Part shown: positions 1 through 8,969 of the stretch, piece by piece
Layout of the letters: every line of letters begins with the position of its first letter
How positions within the stretch are numbered: position 1 is the stretch's first letter
From: Chloroflexota bacterium
GTDB lineage: Bacteria; Chloroflexota; Dehalococcoidia; Lucifugimonadales; GCA-2722455
Direction of reading: 5' to 3'
Assembly (NCBI GenBank): GCA_002722455.1
Contig: PBMB01000022.1
Location: 62,001-126,000, forward strand
DNA: 64,000 nt
Program-made: the position numbers and the translations under genes
The notes under the pieces: model-generated
What the model was told of the DNA's origin: nothing
Seen by the model: the letters and a program-made list of their open reading frames with translations, nothing else
The model's database searches: none

Positions 1-10
1 ATTTTATTTA

Positions 11-39
11 TTGACTTATATAGTAATTTTTTATATAAT
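11..39 (+). promoter_or_regulatory. sigma-70-type promoter of the first lipoprotein gene
   Basis: TTGACT at 11-16, a 17-bp spacer and TATAAT at 34-39, about 60 bp before the lipoprotein start. It is one of the cleanest promoters in the window and shows the layout found before many other genes here. Confidence 0.7.
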
Positions 40-99
40 AATTAGCTAAAAAAATAATAAAATCAAGAAAATTTAATGAGAAGAAAGGTATGATTTTTT

Positions 100-762
100 A
101 TGAAAATTAAACAAGTTTTATTGGTAGCACTGACGATGTCGGTGTTGTCAGGATGTGCTTCAAATGGCGAAGATTTAAATTTTAAGGAAAAGAAATCAGT
201 TATTGAATTAAACAATAAAGTAGTTCAAATAATTAAGCTAGAAGATAGGTTTATCAATACCTATCTGGGAAGAGAAGGTTATGACTGCTCTGATCAAGAA
301 TTGTCACCTTCTGGTAATTATAAAGCAGCTTTTGCTTTAACTAAGTATAAAAAAGGCAAATCGGTGAGTAGTTCTTTTCACTTTATAGATAAAGTGAAAG
401 GAGAAGTCAATAAAAAATTAACAATATCGGGTTTTTATTCATTACCCTCTTCTACAAACTATTTTAACAGAATAGAAGATATTCCTCTTAAAACAGAAGG
501 TTTGGATTCAAATATTGCTCTTTATCTTCCAATAAGTAAAGAAGTGGAGTCAGAGATTTATTTAACAGAAAAAGAAGACAAAAAAACAAAACTAAAAAAG
601 TTTAATTACTTTATAAAATATTCAACTTCGACAGAAATAGAAAATGAAAATAAATCAATGAACTTTTATTTACAATCAAATAAAAGTTATCACAACGAAG
701 TTTTTCCATATTCTGAAAATGAATTTCTTAGTGTTACATTTAAAGCATGTCCAATTATTTAA
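100..762 (+). CDS. putative lipoprotein, unknown function
   Basis: 220 residues. The N-terminus is a lipoprotein signal: charged MKIKQ, a hydrophobic stretch, then lipobox LSGC with Cys19, so it should be lipid-anchored in the envelope. The rest is Lys/Ser-rich and polar with no motif I recognise. AAGAAAGG lies 10 nt before the ATG. The 3' end overlaps the next gene by 16 bases, so the two are probably co-transcribed from the promoter at 11-39. Confidence 0.75.
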   Translation: MKIKQVLLVALTMSVLSGCASNGEDLNFKEKKSVIELNNKVVQIIKLEDRFINTYLGREGYDCSDQELSPSGNYKAAFALTKYKKGKSVSSSFHFIDKVKGEVNKKLTISGFYSLPSSTNYFNRIEDIPLKTEGLDSNIALYLPISKEVESEIYLTEKEDKKTKLKKFNYFIKYSTSTEIENENKSMNFYLQSNKSYHNEVFPYSENEFLSVTFKACPII

Positions 763-1427
763 AAGGTATTAATTTGAAAAATTATTATACAGAACAAGAA
801 ATGTTAGACTATATGAAAAAACATTTCCCTAGAGTAAAACAAGAAATAAAGATTATAAATGGTTTTAATTGTCGTCATCATTTCTGTGAGTTAGAAAAAG
901 GTTGGTATCCAACACATTCAGTAGTAGATGAATATGAATTATTTATGGTAATGAAATATACAGGAAGTATTCAAGATAGAAAAAAATGGAACAAATACTC
1001 TAATTCAAAACTCACGACAAATAAAAAAGAATTAGTAAAAGAAAACAAAGCAGGAAGAATCTCGAAAAGAAAACATAAAAATGCAAGAAAATCACATGAA
1101 TACGATAGAAAAGGATTTGAAAATTTCATTAAATCATTGAAAAGATCAGGTGTTCCGACATTAAGAAGAACAAAAAAAGAAAGATATAAAGGTTTGTTCT
1201 ATTTTCATCTTAATAAAGATAGAGAAATCCTAGATTTTATGTCTGGTGAAGAGGTAGATTCCGACCTTGGTATTCTTTATATTCCGAATGAAAAAGGTTA
1301 TCCATTTATAGGAATGGATGTAATAGAAAGCTTAGAAGATTTGGTTTCATTAGTGAATGGTAAAAATGGTAAGCAAATCACTGTTGAAGATATCAAAAAT
1401 AAACGCTTTAGATTTTACAACATTTAA
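747..1427 (+). CDS. hypothetical basic protein
   Basis: 226 residues, no family recognised. The middle (about residues 75-150) is very rich in Lys and Arg (for example SKRKHKNARK), suggesting nucleic-acid or membrane-phosphate contact; the C-terminal third is more neutral. The ATG lies inside the 3' end of the lipoprotein gene and has no strong Shine-Dalgarno, so translation may be coupled; the internal Met19 is an alternative start. A strong terminator follows at once. Confidence 0.65.
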   Translation: MSNYLKGINLKNYYTEQEMLDYMKKHFPRVKQEIKIINGFNCRHHFCELEKGWYPTHSVVDEYELFMVMKYTGSIQDRKKWNKYSNSKLTTNKKELVKENKAGRISKRKHKNARKSHEYDRKGFENFIKSLKRSGVPTLRRTKKERYKGLFYFHLNKDREILDFMSGEEVDSDLGILYIPNEKGYPFIGMDVIESLEDLVSLVNGKNGKQITVEDIKNKRFRFYNI

Positions 1428-1431
1428 AAAA

Positions 1432-1457
1432 AGACCTTCCGACTGGAAGGTCTTTTA
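1432..1457. terminator. bidirectional intrinsic terminator
   Basis: 9-bp stem (AGACCTTCC/GGAAGGTCT) with a 4-nt loop, A-run on the left and T-run on the right. It serves the + gene ending at 1427 and the convergent - gene ending at 1474. Confidence 0.85.
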
Positions 1458-1473
1458 TTTTTTTTGTCTATTG

Positions 1474-2790
1474 TTAGTCAACTAAATTAAAACAATATTC
1501 TGTTCCACGAAATCCTTCTGCACCACATTTATCGTAATATTTAGTTAATAATTCTTTATCAAAACCTTGTTTAACAAGTTCTTCGAAAGTAGACTTAATT
1601 TCAACATTTTGAGCTACGGTATTAAACAACATTAATCCAAAATAACGAGGTTCGACATTCATGGTTTTATTAACAAAAACATTTTTAATAAAAATTTCGT
1701 TAAGGTGTTCCTTAGCTTTTTCAAAGAATAAAGTTGCCTGTTTTTCAGTTAATCCTTTAATGTTGTAAATGTTCTGCGCTTGGAAAGAACAATCAATAAT
1801 ATTTTCATTAACTTCTGAAACAAATCTTGATAGGTCGATGTATTCTTTAACATTTTCACTAAAATCTTTATCATTAACCCAACTGAAATGCTTTTCAACT
1901 AGAACTTGAACTTCTTTTTTACAATAAAGCTCATTGTGGTCATTTTTCATTTTTTCAAATGTTTCAATGCCATTTGTTAAATCTTTTTTAGTTAAAATTT
2001 GTGTTAAAGGATCAATGCTGCTAGACATTTCCATTTCTTCTAGCTCGTTTGAATTTAAAAAATATAAACTTCTCTTATAACTAAAAATACCAGAATCAGG
2101 AGTCATTTTATTCACAATAAGATAATGCAGTGGTTTATAAACACTAGAGTCGGAATAAAGTTCTTCTTTAATAGATTTGTTTAGTTCTTCATAAGAAACA
2201 CGAACAGAACCATTTTTTACAGGAATTGTTATGAATGGCATATGTGGATTTAAGTTATTCATGGCAATAATGAATCTATAAAGTTGAACTTCATTATAAT
2301 TGTTATCCTCTAAAAGAGCAGTATATCCATTAAAAGTAACAGGTTCTTCTTTGTTAAGGCTACTTAAAAAGGCAAGTTCATTTAAACATTTTTCAGGGAT
2401 AGAATAATCGCAATCAACAAAAAATCGAATACGAGCCATATCTTTATATGTTTCTACAATATCAACAACTTCTTCATATTCTTCATCATTAAGTTCTTTC
2501 AAAAAAGAAATGAAGTTATTATTAGGTAATCCTCTGTCAAAAAACATTTCACGCTCTGTTTTTCCTTTCATTTTTTCTTTCAGTTCTTTTGAGTTTTTAA
2601 GCTTAATAGAAGCTAATTTAACTTCATGTTCTGTAGAATCTGGGTTGGCGATTGTGTTTTCGTATTTATCAATGTCTTTATTTAAAATTGTATTCGCATA
2701 CATTTCTTTATTTAGTAAAAGCATCATAAGTATAGTTGTATCATTTTTGATAACTAGTTCGTCGATAAGTTCAATGGCTTTGTTTTTCAT
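1474..2790 (-). CDS. hypothetical protein, 438 aa
   Basis: No family recognised; an acidic, Leu/Asn/Glu-rich, probably helical cytoplasmic protein without signal peptide or obvious membrane segment. The frame is open upstream to 2847, but the extra 19 residues are an unlikely hydrophobic leader and only the ATG at 2790 has a fitting ribosome site (AAGAG, 9 nt). I therefore start at MKNKAIELID. It sits alone between two terminators. Confidence 0.7.
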   Translation of the reverse strand: MKNKAIELIDELVIKNDTTILMMLLLNKEMYANTILNKDIDKYENTIANPDSTEHEVKLASIKLKNSKELKEKMKGKTEREMFFDRGLPNNNFISFLKELNDEEYEEVVDIVETYKDMARIRFFVDCDYSIPEKCLNELAFLSSLNKEEPVTFNGYTALLEDNNYNEVQLYRFIIAMNNLNPHMPFITIPVKNGSVRVSYEELNKSIKEELYSDSSVYKPLHYLIVNKMTPDSGIFSYKRSLYFLNSNELEEMEMSSSIDPLTQILTKKDLTNGIETFEKMKNDHNELYCKKEVQVLVEKHFSWVNDKDFSENVKEYIDLSRFVSEVNENIIDCSFQAQNIYNIKGLTEKQATLFFEKAKEHLNEIFIKNVFVNKTMNVEPRYFGLMLFNTVAQNVEIKSTFEELVKQGFDKELLTKYYDKCGAEGFRGTEYCFNLVD

Positions 2791-2849
2791 AATATATACT
2801 CTTAATTTCAATAGTAATATCATATAAAAAAGTGCATCAAAACACAAAT

Positions 2850-2872
2850 AAAAAAAGAGCTTAAAGCTCTTT
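2850..2872 (-). terminator. intrinsic terminator
   Basis: AGAGCT/AGCTCT stem with a TAA loop (2856-2870) and, read leftwards, a T-run. It ends the transcript of the gene at 2874-3389. Confidence 0.75.
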
Positions 2873-2873
2873 T

Positions 2874-3389
2874 TTATGAATTTATTTTTGTGTCTCTTGT
2901 GATGAAAACTTCCATATCATCTTTTGAGAAATAGCTGTATGGATTTTGATGAGGGCTAAAACCCATTTTAGCTCCTGCCTTTTGACTTTCAGAAATATGG
3001 TTTTCAAGAATACGATGAAGGTCAGAAACGTTTACTTTATACCAACCGCCACGTTCTGAAATGATCATATGACGTTTTTTTGGCTCCATATGAGTCCAAA
3101 GAGTTCCATCAGTAGCAAAGAATTTTTTATAAACTTTTGCTTTTTTTTCTACAAAACGTCCACGAGAACGACCTGGCTGTTCATCTTCTTTACCTGCTTT
3201 ATTAACAGGGCTTCCTAACAAGAATAGTTCAATGTAAGGAAAGATAAAAGCATAGTATCCATAACGTTCTGGTGCTTGGTGGAATGTCATGTCATCTTCA
3301 TTAGAAGAATAGTTTCCTTTTTGCTTTAGAACTTTACCAATGCCACCATATCGTGCAAGAGTCACTTTTTTTGAAGTATGATGTTTCAC
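2874..3389 (-). CDS. hypothetical protein, 171 aa
   Basis: Basic protein, no family recognised. The centre is rich in Arg, Lys and Gly (PGRSRGRF), followed by a compact segment with aromatic residues (ERGGWYKVNVSDL) and a helical C-terminus, which looks like a globular rather than disordered protein. No signal peptide or membrane segment. Single-gene unit between its own promoter region and the terminator at 2850-2872. Confidence 0.7.
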   Translation of the reverse strand: MKHHTSKKVTLARYGGIGKVLKQKGNYSSNEDDMTFHQAPERYGYYAFIFPYIELFLLGSPVNKAGKEDEQPGRSRGRFVEKKAKVYKKFFATDGTLWTHMEPKKRHMIISERGGWYKVNVSDLHRILENHISESQKAGAKMGFSPHQNPYSYFSKDDMEVFITRDTKINS

Positions 3390-3640
3390 AGTTTACCCTT
3401 AATTTAAATATTATAGTAATTATATCAATTATATTTTTACAAAACAAGTTTTATTTTGGCGAATAGTTCAAACATATAAGGACTTAAAAAATTTAAAAGA
3501 AATAGCATTTCAAAATTATTGAGTGTTTTAATACTCAAAGATTGATTTAATCGAAGATTAACGTGTAGTGAATTACACATTGATTTGCAAAGAATGGTTT
3601 TTTTTGCTAATATTTATTGATAAAAAGAGAAGAGGAATTT

Positions 3641-4411
3641 ATGTTTAAAAAAAATCTAGAGAAGTTAAAAAAAGGAATTGGTGAAACAATTGATAGCGGA
3701 AAGGAAGCTGTCGATTCTTCTGTAAAGAAAGTAACAGAAACAAAAAATGAAATAACAGAAGGTATTTCAAATGTTTCAAATACAGTAACAACAAAAGTGT
3801 CAAAAACAGTAGATAGTGTGACTGAAACAGTAGATTCCGTAGTTGAGACAGTTGATAATGTGGCAACAACAGCAACAGTAGTAACGAAAAAACTCTATAA
3901 TGGGGTAGAGACGGTTGTGGCAACAGTAAAGATCGTGGGCGATAAATTAGTTAAAACGGTAAACTGGGTTTTAGGTTTTTCAATTTTTATTCTTGAAGCG
4001 GGTTTAACAATAGCGGCAGTAACATCTCCTGTCCCAACGCTTATTGGTATCGCAATTTTATTTATTATGGGTAAATTTATTTCTGATATAGCTGACGAAG
4101 TAGAAGATACTAAAACACAGAAGAAAACAAAAAAAGCAATTGAAACATTGAAAAAATATGGTGCTATCCCTAAGAATGCAATTGTTAAAACCGATCTGGT
4201 TGAAATGAACATCGATAGTGAAGCAGGAACAGTTTCAGGTAAAATTCTAAAAGGTGATTTTAAAAACGCAAGCCTAGAATCATTATCAATTAGCGAAATT
4301 GAAAATCTAGCTCATTACGCACCAGAAGAAAAAACAAAAGAATTATTGGAAGCTTACCTTTCATTCAGAAAGAAAAAAGAAGAAAACAATATCGAAATCG
4401 TCAATTCTTAA
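3641..4411 (+). CDS. amphipathic-repeat membrane protein, unknown function
   Basis: 256 residues. Residues 1-90 are a Thr/Val/Ser/Lys heptad-like repeat (variants of TVDSVTETVDSVVETVDNV) resembling LEA or apolipoprotein-type amphipathic helices. Residues about 105-150 form two hydrophobic segments (ILEAGLTIAAV and TLIGIAILFIMG) separated by a Pro turn, then a charged tail. This suggests a membrane-associated protein with a surface helix. The ATG at 3641 has AGAGGA 5 nt upstream; the frame also opens at a TTG at 3617, which I reject. Confidence 0.7.
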   Translation: MFKKNLEKLKKGIGETIDSGKEAVDSSVKKVTETKNEITEGISNVSNTVTTKVSKTVDSVTETVDSVVETVDNVATTATVVTKKLYNGVETVVATVKIVGDKLVKTVNWVLGFSIFILEAGLTIAAVTSPVPTLIGIAILFIMGKFISDIADEVEDTKTQKKTKKAIETLKKYGAIPKNAIVKTDLVEMNIDSEAGTVSGKILKGDFKNASLESLSISEIENLAHYAPEEKTKELLEAYLSFRKKKEENNIEIVNS

Positions 4412-4430
4412 TAAGAAAAGAAGAAACAAA

Positions 4431-4456
4431 AAAAGCAGCCTTCGGCTGCTTTTTTA
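4431..4456. terminator. bidirectional intrinsic terminator
   Basis: AAGCAGCC/GGCTGCTT stem with a TTC loop, flanked by A and T runs, between convergent genes; it touches the stop of the exonuclease gene. Confidence 0.85.
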
Positions 4457-4987
4457 AATCCCAATTCTTTTTATAATTCGATAAATATTTTTAGCGTCAT
4501 AAACAGCTCTATGTTGAGTTCCTTTAAAGTCTGTTTTTAAATCACGCAGTGCTCGTGTAATGCTTGTAGCTCGAACACCAGTAATTTCCTTATAGTTATC
4601 TTTATAGTTAATATTTTTAGACTTCATAACATTATCAATCCCTTTAAGCGCAGTCTCACGTTTAATTTGTCGATAATCAAAGCCACCCCAAGAAACAAAA
4701 GTGTAAAAACCATTTTGTCTTGCAAAAGCTCTTAAAGAATCTAACGCTTCTTCAATGTAAGGCGCATCATCAACGTCTTTTTGTGTAATAGTCGTTAATT
4801 TTGTGCAGAAAGGGGTAAGTGTTGGGTTAATGGTAGGTTTAACGAATGTTGAGAATTCGTCTATGAGTTTGAAGTTTTCATCAACTAAGACAGCTCCAAT
4901 TTCAATAATTTCCATTTTTTTGCGATCAAAGTTGTTTTTATCTTCATCACAAGTACATTCTAAGTCAATAATTAAATAATTGTTCAT
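4454..4987 (-). CDS. DEDDh 3'-5' exonuclease
   Basis: 177 residues, the size of a stand-alone exonuclease domain of the ERI-1/KapD/DnaQ-like group. ExoI is IIDLECTC (Asp8, Glu10), ExoII is SWGGFDYRQI (Asp104), and ExoIII is HRAVYDA (His159, Asp164): the four acidic residues plus the His that bind two metals. It should trim 3' ends of RNA or DNA; which one cannot be told. A good AAAGGA site precedes the ATG. Single-gene unit with a TATAAT-like promoter near 5050. Confidence 0.85.
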   Translation of the reverse strand: MNNYLIIDLECTCDEDKNNFDRKKMEIIEIGAVLVDENFKLIDEFSTFVKPTINPTLTPFCTKLTTITQKDVDDAPYIEEALDSLRAFARQNGFYTFVSWGGFDYRQIKRETALKGIDNVMKSKNINYKDNYKEITGVRATSITRALRDLKTDFKGTQHRAVYDAKNIYRIIKRIGI

Positions 4988-5099
4988 AAGTTATTTTTCC
5001 TTTATTATTCTTTTTAGTATTAATTTATTTGTCTTTTTATTTTCGAGCCGATTATATCAAATTAGAAATAATTTAGCAACATTTTTTTTAATAAAAATA

Positions 5100-5125
5100 A
5101 AAAAAGCTGCAAAAGCAGCTTTTTG
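5100..5125 (-). terminator. intrinsic terminator
   Basis: AAGCTGC/GCAGCTT stem, AAAA loop, T-run leftwards; ends the 5139-6641 transcript. Confidence 0.8.
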
Positions 5126-5138
5126 TTTGAATTACAAT

Positions 5139-6641
5139 TCATCTTGAATGATATTGTCTTGATAGTTCATTCCTTCTCTTCATCTTCATTTCGTTTCTTT
5201 TTTTGATTTCTTCTTCTTCTTTTCTTTTGATTTCTTTTGTTTCAATATTTAGTTCTTTTTCAAAGACGTCACATTGATTCTTAATTCTTGCAGCAGAATT
5301 AAGTATCACATCAATAGTGTATATTGTCCCACGACTTCCAAGACCAAGATGACTTTCTGTTTTAATTAATTCAAAATTACCGATTTTTTCAATTTCAGAA
5401 ATATGTTTTTTGAAATGTAGGTCTTCATTTGCTTTATGTGGTATTTCCTGACCATAAAGAGTAATTCTGAATTTATTTTCAGACACATTCATCGTTCTGT
5501 CAAAACTAAGATCTTGCACATATCTAGCTTTATTTTTTTTATTATCACTAACAATATCACAAAATCTATCAAAAGCGTTCATTGTCGCATTTTTTTCAAT
5601 ATGATAAGAGCAAGTTTTGTTGTTTATTTTATTTGTTTTACGGACAACATATGTAGTGCCAGAAAACTGTGCTTTCATATATTTAAAGATATCCATATCT
5701 AATAAAAGTTCTTGTGAGAAAGCAATTAATCTTAAAGTATTACTATCAAAAAGGACAACATCTTTATAAATAAAGCCATCTTTATTTTTAATTTTATCTC
5801 TATATTGAATAGTAACGTCTGAAATAGAATTCGGTTTAAAAGTCGAACCTCTAACAGAGCTGATTCTATTTTCTAACCTTTGTTGTATATTAAATAACCA
5901 TTTATTTTCATTTAGATCTTGGAACTTAACTTTTTTAGAATCATGATTGTTTTCCTTATATTTCAAATGGCTCTTGATTCGCTCTTGAATGCGTTCTTCG
6001 GGGGTAGAATCTGAAATATAATGACCATATCTCTCTTTACTTGCATATTCTCTCTTTTCAAGTGCCTTATCAATCTGTTCATCTGAGAAAAAGTTTCGCA
6101 ACAAATGAAGGTAAACATAATTAGATTTACTTAAACAGTGAGTTGATTTAGAAAGCTCTTTGTATAAAACGTCATAAGTTTCTTTTGGCGCAGCTAGAGC
6201 AAGCGGAAGATATTTGTGTTTTAGATATTGATCTCTTGAAAAATAATCATCATCAATTCCAGAATTATAATTAGTCAAATTATTTACAGCTTCTGGATTT
6301 ATTGCTGAATAATCATATTGAGAGGTTGAAAATGCTGTAATTATAGCAAAAATATCAATTTCATTGTAATCTAAGCCCAAGAATTTTGAAATATGAAGAA
6401 TAGTGTAAGCATGATATTGATAATCAAGACTTGCAGAAGCTGCATTTTTAAATAAAAATTTCTTTTTTGTTTCTTCTTTTTTTAATGTTTTAATTTTTGC
6501 ATTTTCTGAAAGCATACGCAAAACCATTTCATCTTTGGTTTCCGTAGGGTATTCATTTATAAAACTATCATTTGCATTTTTAACTTGTTTATCTCTTTTT
6601 TTTAGCGCATGAACAATGTCTGAAAATATTGTTTTTGACAT
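5139..6641 (-). CDS. hypothetical protein, 500 aa
   Basis: One of the largest orphans here. Residues 1-250 are mixed helical and polar; 250-450 look like an alpha/beta domain (repeated hydrophobic beta-like runs such as GTTYVVRKT and GTIYTIDVI); the last 45 residues are a Glu/Lys/Arg coiled coil. No signal peptide or membrane helix. No motif lets me assign a function. AAAAGG precedes the ATG; its own terminator lies downstream. Confidence 0.7.
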   Translation of the reverse strand: MSKTIFSDIVHALKKRDKQVKNANDSFINEYPTETKDEMVLRMLSENAKIKTLKKEETKKKFLFKNAASASLDYQYHAYTILHISKFLGLDYNEIDIFAIITAFSTSQYDYSAINPEAVNNLTNYNSGIDDDYFSRDQYLKHKYLPLALAAPKETYDVLYKELSKSTHCLSKSNYVYLHLLRNFFSDEQIDKALEKREYASKERYGHYISDSTPEERIQERIKSHLKYKENNHDSKKVKFQDLNENKWLFNIQQRLENRISSVRGSTFKPNSISDVTIQYRDKIKNKDGFIYKDVVLFDSNTLRLIAFSQELLLDMDIFKYMKAQFSGTTYVVRKTNKINNKTCSYHIEKNATMNAFDRFCDIVSDNKKNKARYVQDLSFDRTMNVSENKFRITLYGQEIPHKANEDLHFKKHISEIEKIGNFELIKTESHLGLGSRGTIYTIDVILNSAARIKNQCDVFEKELNIETKEIKRKEEEEIKKRNEMKMKRRNELSRQYHSR

Positions 6642-6769
6642 TTTTAATAACCTTTTTGTGTTAAATTATTCGGTTATTATAACACAAACAGCATAGAGAA
6701 CAAAGATATTTTTTTTTACTTTTTTCAACGATATTGTATAATGCAATTATAAAAAGAATAGAGGAATAT

Positions 6770-7762
6770 ATGTCAAAAGAAGAAAGATTGGTAGAAGATT
6801 GGTGTTTTGAAAAAGATTTAGAAAATGAAGGGTGGATGAATAATGGTGACAACGGAAATGCTTACGCTACCTCAGATGAGAAAGTAGTAAAAATGACCAG
6901 TGACTATAATGAATTTATGCAGACATTTGAAATACTGGATAATGATTCAGAATATTTACCAAAAGTATTTGATATGAGAGTTTTTCCTTCTGGAGAACTT
7001 GGAATAATGTTGGAGTATTTAGATACTTCTGATTCAGAGGAATTATTTAGAGAATTAGAAATGGAAGCAGGATTGCAAGAAGTCGATATTATGAATATCG
7101 ATGTATCCATTGGTATGCTTTCTGACGAAGCAAGAAAATTCGGTGAGGACATTCAAAAATCAATGTATGCTTTTAAAGAAAAAGGAATCTATAATTTTGA
7201 TATTCAACCTGATAATATAGGTAAAAATGAAGAAGGTAATTATGTTTTATTTGATCAAACGAATAAAGAAGCAAACGATCACGACGAAGATTTGTTTGAA
7301 GATATAAAAAACAAATTAAGAGAAAGATATGAGCTGGATGAAACCGTTTATAAGGAAGACGTAAGCTTGGAAAAACTATCAGTGGACGTAAGATCTATGA
7401 GAAAGGCACTAGAAGACGTTTCCTCTGGAAAAATAAGCAGAACAGAAGGTGCTTTAACTTGTATGTATAACGAATATGGTAGATTACAATTGGTTGATGG
7501 TTTTCATAGACTGTGTGAAAAACTATTACAAAGTGAAGAAGTTGCTGATATTGAAATAGAGCACGACGAAAGAACAGGATATTCAAGTCCAGTATATGCA
7601 ATTACAGAACCAGAAAACGAATTAGAAATTGATGTTTCATTGCCATTTTGTGGATTAGAAGAGTTAGCTTGTGAAGATACGTTAAATGATTATTGTAATG
7701 AATATTTAGAATTAAAAAATAAAGAAAACAAAAATAAAACAAAATCAAGATTGTCTTTTTAA
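6770..7762 (+). CDS. degenerate protein-kinase-fold protein with ParB-like C-terminal segment
   Basis: 330 residues from the ATG at 6770 (GAGGAA site); an upstream in-frame ATG at 6734 lacks one. Residues 24-165 follow a protein-kinase plan: a Gly-rich loop (NGDNGNAY, 25-32), candidate lysine Lys41, hinge-like GIMLEYL (78-84), a catalytic loop NFDIQPDNIG with Asp144 and Asn149, and FDQTN with Asp162 in the DFG position. The HRD Arg and DFG Gly are missing, so activity is uncertain. Residues 208-255 contain LVDGFHRL, like the DGHHR motif of ParB/sulfiredoxin-fold proteins. The pairing is inferred from motifs only. Confidence 0.6.
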   Translation: MSKEERLVEDWCFEKDLENEGWMNNGDNGNAYATSDEKVVKMTSDYNEFMQTFEILDNDSEYLPKVFDMRVFPSGELGIMLEYLDTSDSEELFRELEMEAGLQEVDIMNIDVSIGMLSDEARKFGEDIQKSMYAFKEKGIYNFDIQPDNIGKNEEGNYVLFDQTNKEANDHDEDLFEDIKNKLRERYELDETVYKEDVSLEKLSVDVRSMRKALEDVSSGKISRTEGALTCMYNEYGRLQLVDGFHRLCEKLLQSEEVADIEIEHDERTGYSSPVYAITEPENELEIDVSLPFCGLEELACEDTLNDYCNEYLELKNKENKNKTKSRLSF

Positions 7763-7794
7763 AAAAGAAAAACGCTTACAAAGCGTTTTTTTTA
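7763..7794. terminator. bidirectional intrinsic terminator
   Basis: AACGCTT/AAGCGTT stem with an ACA loop, A-run left and T-run right, between convergent genes. Confidence 0.85.
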
Positions 7795-8004
7795 ATCCAG
7801 TGAAATAGCCCATTGGAGTGCTGAACTGGCGTCTTCGAATGGCTCTGAAGATATCTCTTGTGTTGGCTCTATGTTTAAAATTATGCCATCTGAAAATTCA
7901 ACCGAAATTATTTCGTTGTCTTTATCTGAATCTTCTTTTAAAGAAGTAACATAAAAACCTTTTTTTAATTGTATATTTTTAAAGTTTGTCCACTTAATTT
8001 CCAT
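7792..8004 (-). CDS. small hypothetical protein, 70 aa
   Basis: Small, beta-rich-looking acidic protein (EIISVEFSDGIILNIEP) ending in a short helix. It resembles small DUF-type phage proteins in build, but I cannot name the family. AAAGGT precedes the ATG. It follows the 110-residue acidic gene with an 11-nt gap, so the two form one operon. Confidence 0.6.
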   Translation of the reverse strand: MEIKWTNFKNIQLKKGFYVTSLKEDSDKDNEIISVEFSDGIILNIEPTQEISSEPFEDASSALQWAISLD

Positions 8005-8015
8005 TTTGATTACCT

Positions 8016-8348
8016 TTATATAATTGTGTCGTCGTCATCGTCGTCTTCTGGCGCAGATAATACACTTTCTTGAACCACAAGTTCGTTTTCTTTTTCAATA
8101 TCTTCATATTTATCTAAAAAGCTAACGTCAAGTTCAGTATTGAAAACAAATAAACACATTTTCAATGCCATGTCATTTTCAACTGTGTTATCTTCAATGG
8201 CTTGAAGAACTTCTTTGTAAACCTCTTCTAAATCAAAAGCATTATCTCCTTTGAAATAATTTTCTAATTTTAAAAATGCTTCTTGTTCATTAGTTTTCCA
8301 GTCATAATTATCTAACGATTGAACAAAAGTTTTTGTATTTTCTTTCAT
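8016..8348 (-). CDS. acidic hypothetical protein with poly-Asp tail
   Basis: 110 residues, strongly acidic and helical, ending in APEDDDDDDTII. Such a tail could mimic nucleic acid or bind metal or a basic partner, but this is only compositional. AAGGAA ribosome site. First gene of a two-gene operon with the 70-residue protein downstream. Confidence 0.65.
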   Translation of the reverse strand: MKENTKTFVQSLDNYDWKTNEQEAFLKLENYFKGDNAFDLEEVYKEVLQAIEDNTVENDMALKMCLFVFNTELDVSFLDKYEDIEKENELVVQESVLSAPEDDDDDDTII

Positions 8349-8416
8349 TTTTATTCCTTATAAAAAATCAATTTTCGGAGTATAACATAGAAATATAAAT
8401 TAACAAGTTTTAAAAA

Positions 8417-8446
8417 GCAAAAAAGCCCCTTAAAGGGACTTTTTAT
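8417..8446 (-). terminator. intrinsic terminator
   Basis: Read leftwards: AGTCCC/GGGGCT stem (one G-T pair) and a T-run, just after the 8430-8951 gene; it overlaps that gene's last codons. Confidence 0.7.
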
Positions 8447-8951
8447 TTTCTTCATATTCTTCTTTTAATGGTTTGCTATATGGCTCATATGCTTCATAGT
8501 TTAAACTAAATAATGCAGTTTCAATTTGATTCCATTCTTCAGCATTTTCAATAGGAACAATTTTATAACCATATTCACAATCCTTTGTGAATAAATTACA
8601 AGCAAATTGTGCAGTTTGTAAAAATGGAATAGTAGAATCGACAACCCATTCAGGAACAAAAAAACTAGGATCATAAATATTGAAAACACGATTGGTGAAA
8701 TAATGAATCTGTTCTTCTGTCATTTCTCTAAAATCATTTGTGTCTTCAACAACACCATTAATGTCATAACAAACACCTTCAATTAAAGAAATGATATGCT
8801 GACCTTCTTTGTTAATTAAAGGTTTTGCATCTGGAAAGATTTCTTTTAATACTTCATAGAGTTTATAACAACTGCCAGAAGTGTATACGCAATCAGAACC
8901 AACAAAACTTGATTTTAAAGTTGAAATAAAAGAAACGATATTAATAGACAT
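8430..8951 (-). CDS. hypothetical protein, 173 aa
   Basis: Residues 20-75 (VYTSGSCYKLYEVLKEIF, then HIISLIEGVCYDINGVV) form a Cys/His-containing alpha/beta segment of a kind seen in small phage and plasmid proteins: conserved GSCYKL, a His and a YDINGVV turn. I cannot tie it to a function. The C-terminus is acidic. AGGAGT ribosome site. Upstream lies the HNH operon, 18 nt away, so it may be that operon's last gene. Confidence 0.65.
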   Translation of the reverse strand: MSINIVSFISTLKSSFVGSDCVYTSGSCYKLYEVLKEIFPDAKPLINKEGQHIISLIEGVCYDINGVVEDTNDFREMTEEQIHYFTNRVFNIYDPSFFVPEWVVDSTIPFLQTAQFACNLFTKDCEYGYKIVPIENAEEWNQIETALFSLNYEAYEPYSKPLKEEYEENKKSL

Positions 8952-8969
8952 TGTTTTAGTTACTCCTAA

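Noticed and set aside
3590-3610. Sigma-54-like GG...GC before the amphipathic repeat gene
   Set aside because: Spacing between GG and GC is 8, not 10.
3645-4212. Long minus-strand frames
   Set aside because: Shadows of the Thr/Val/Lys repeat gene on the plus strand.
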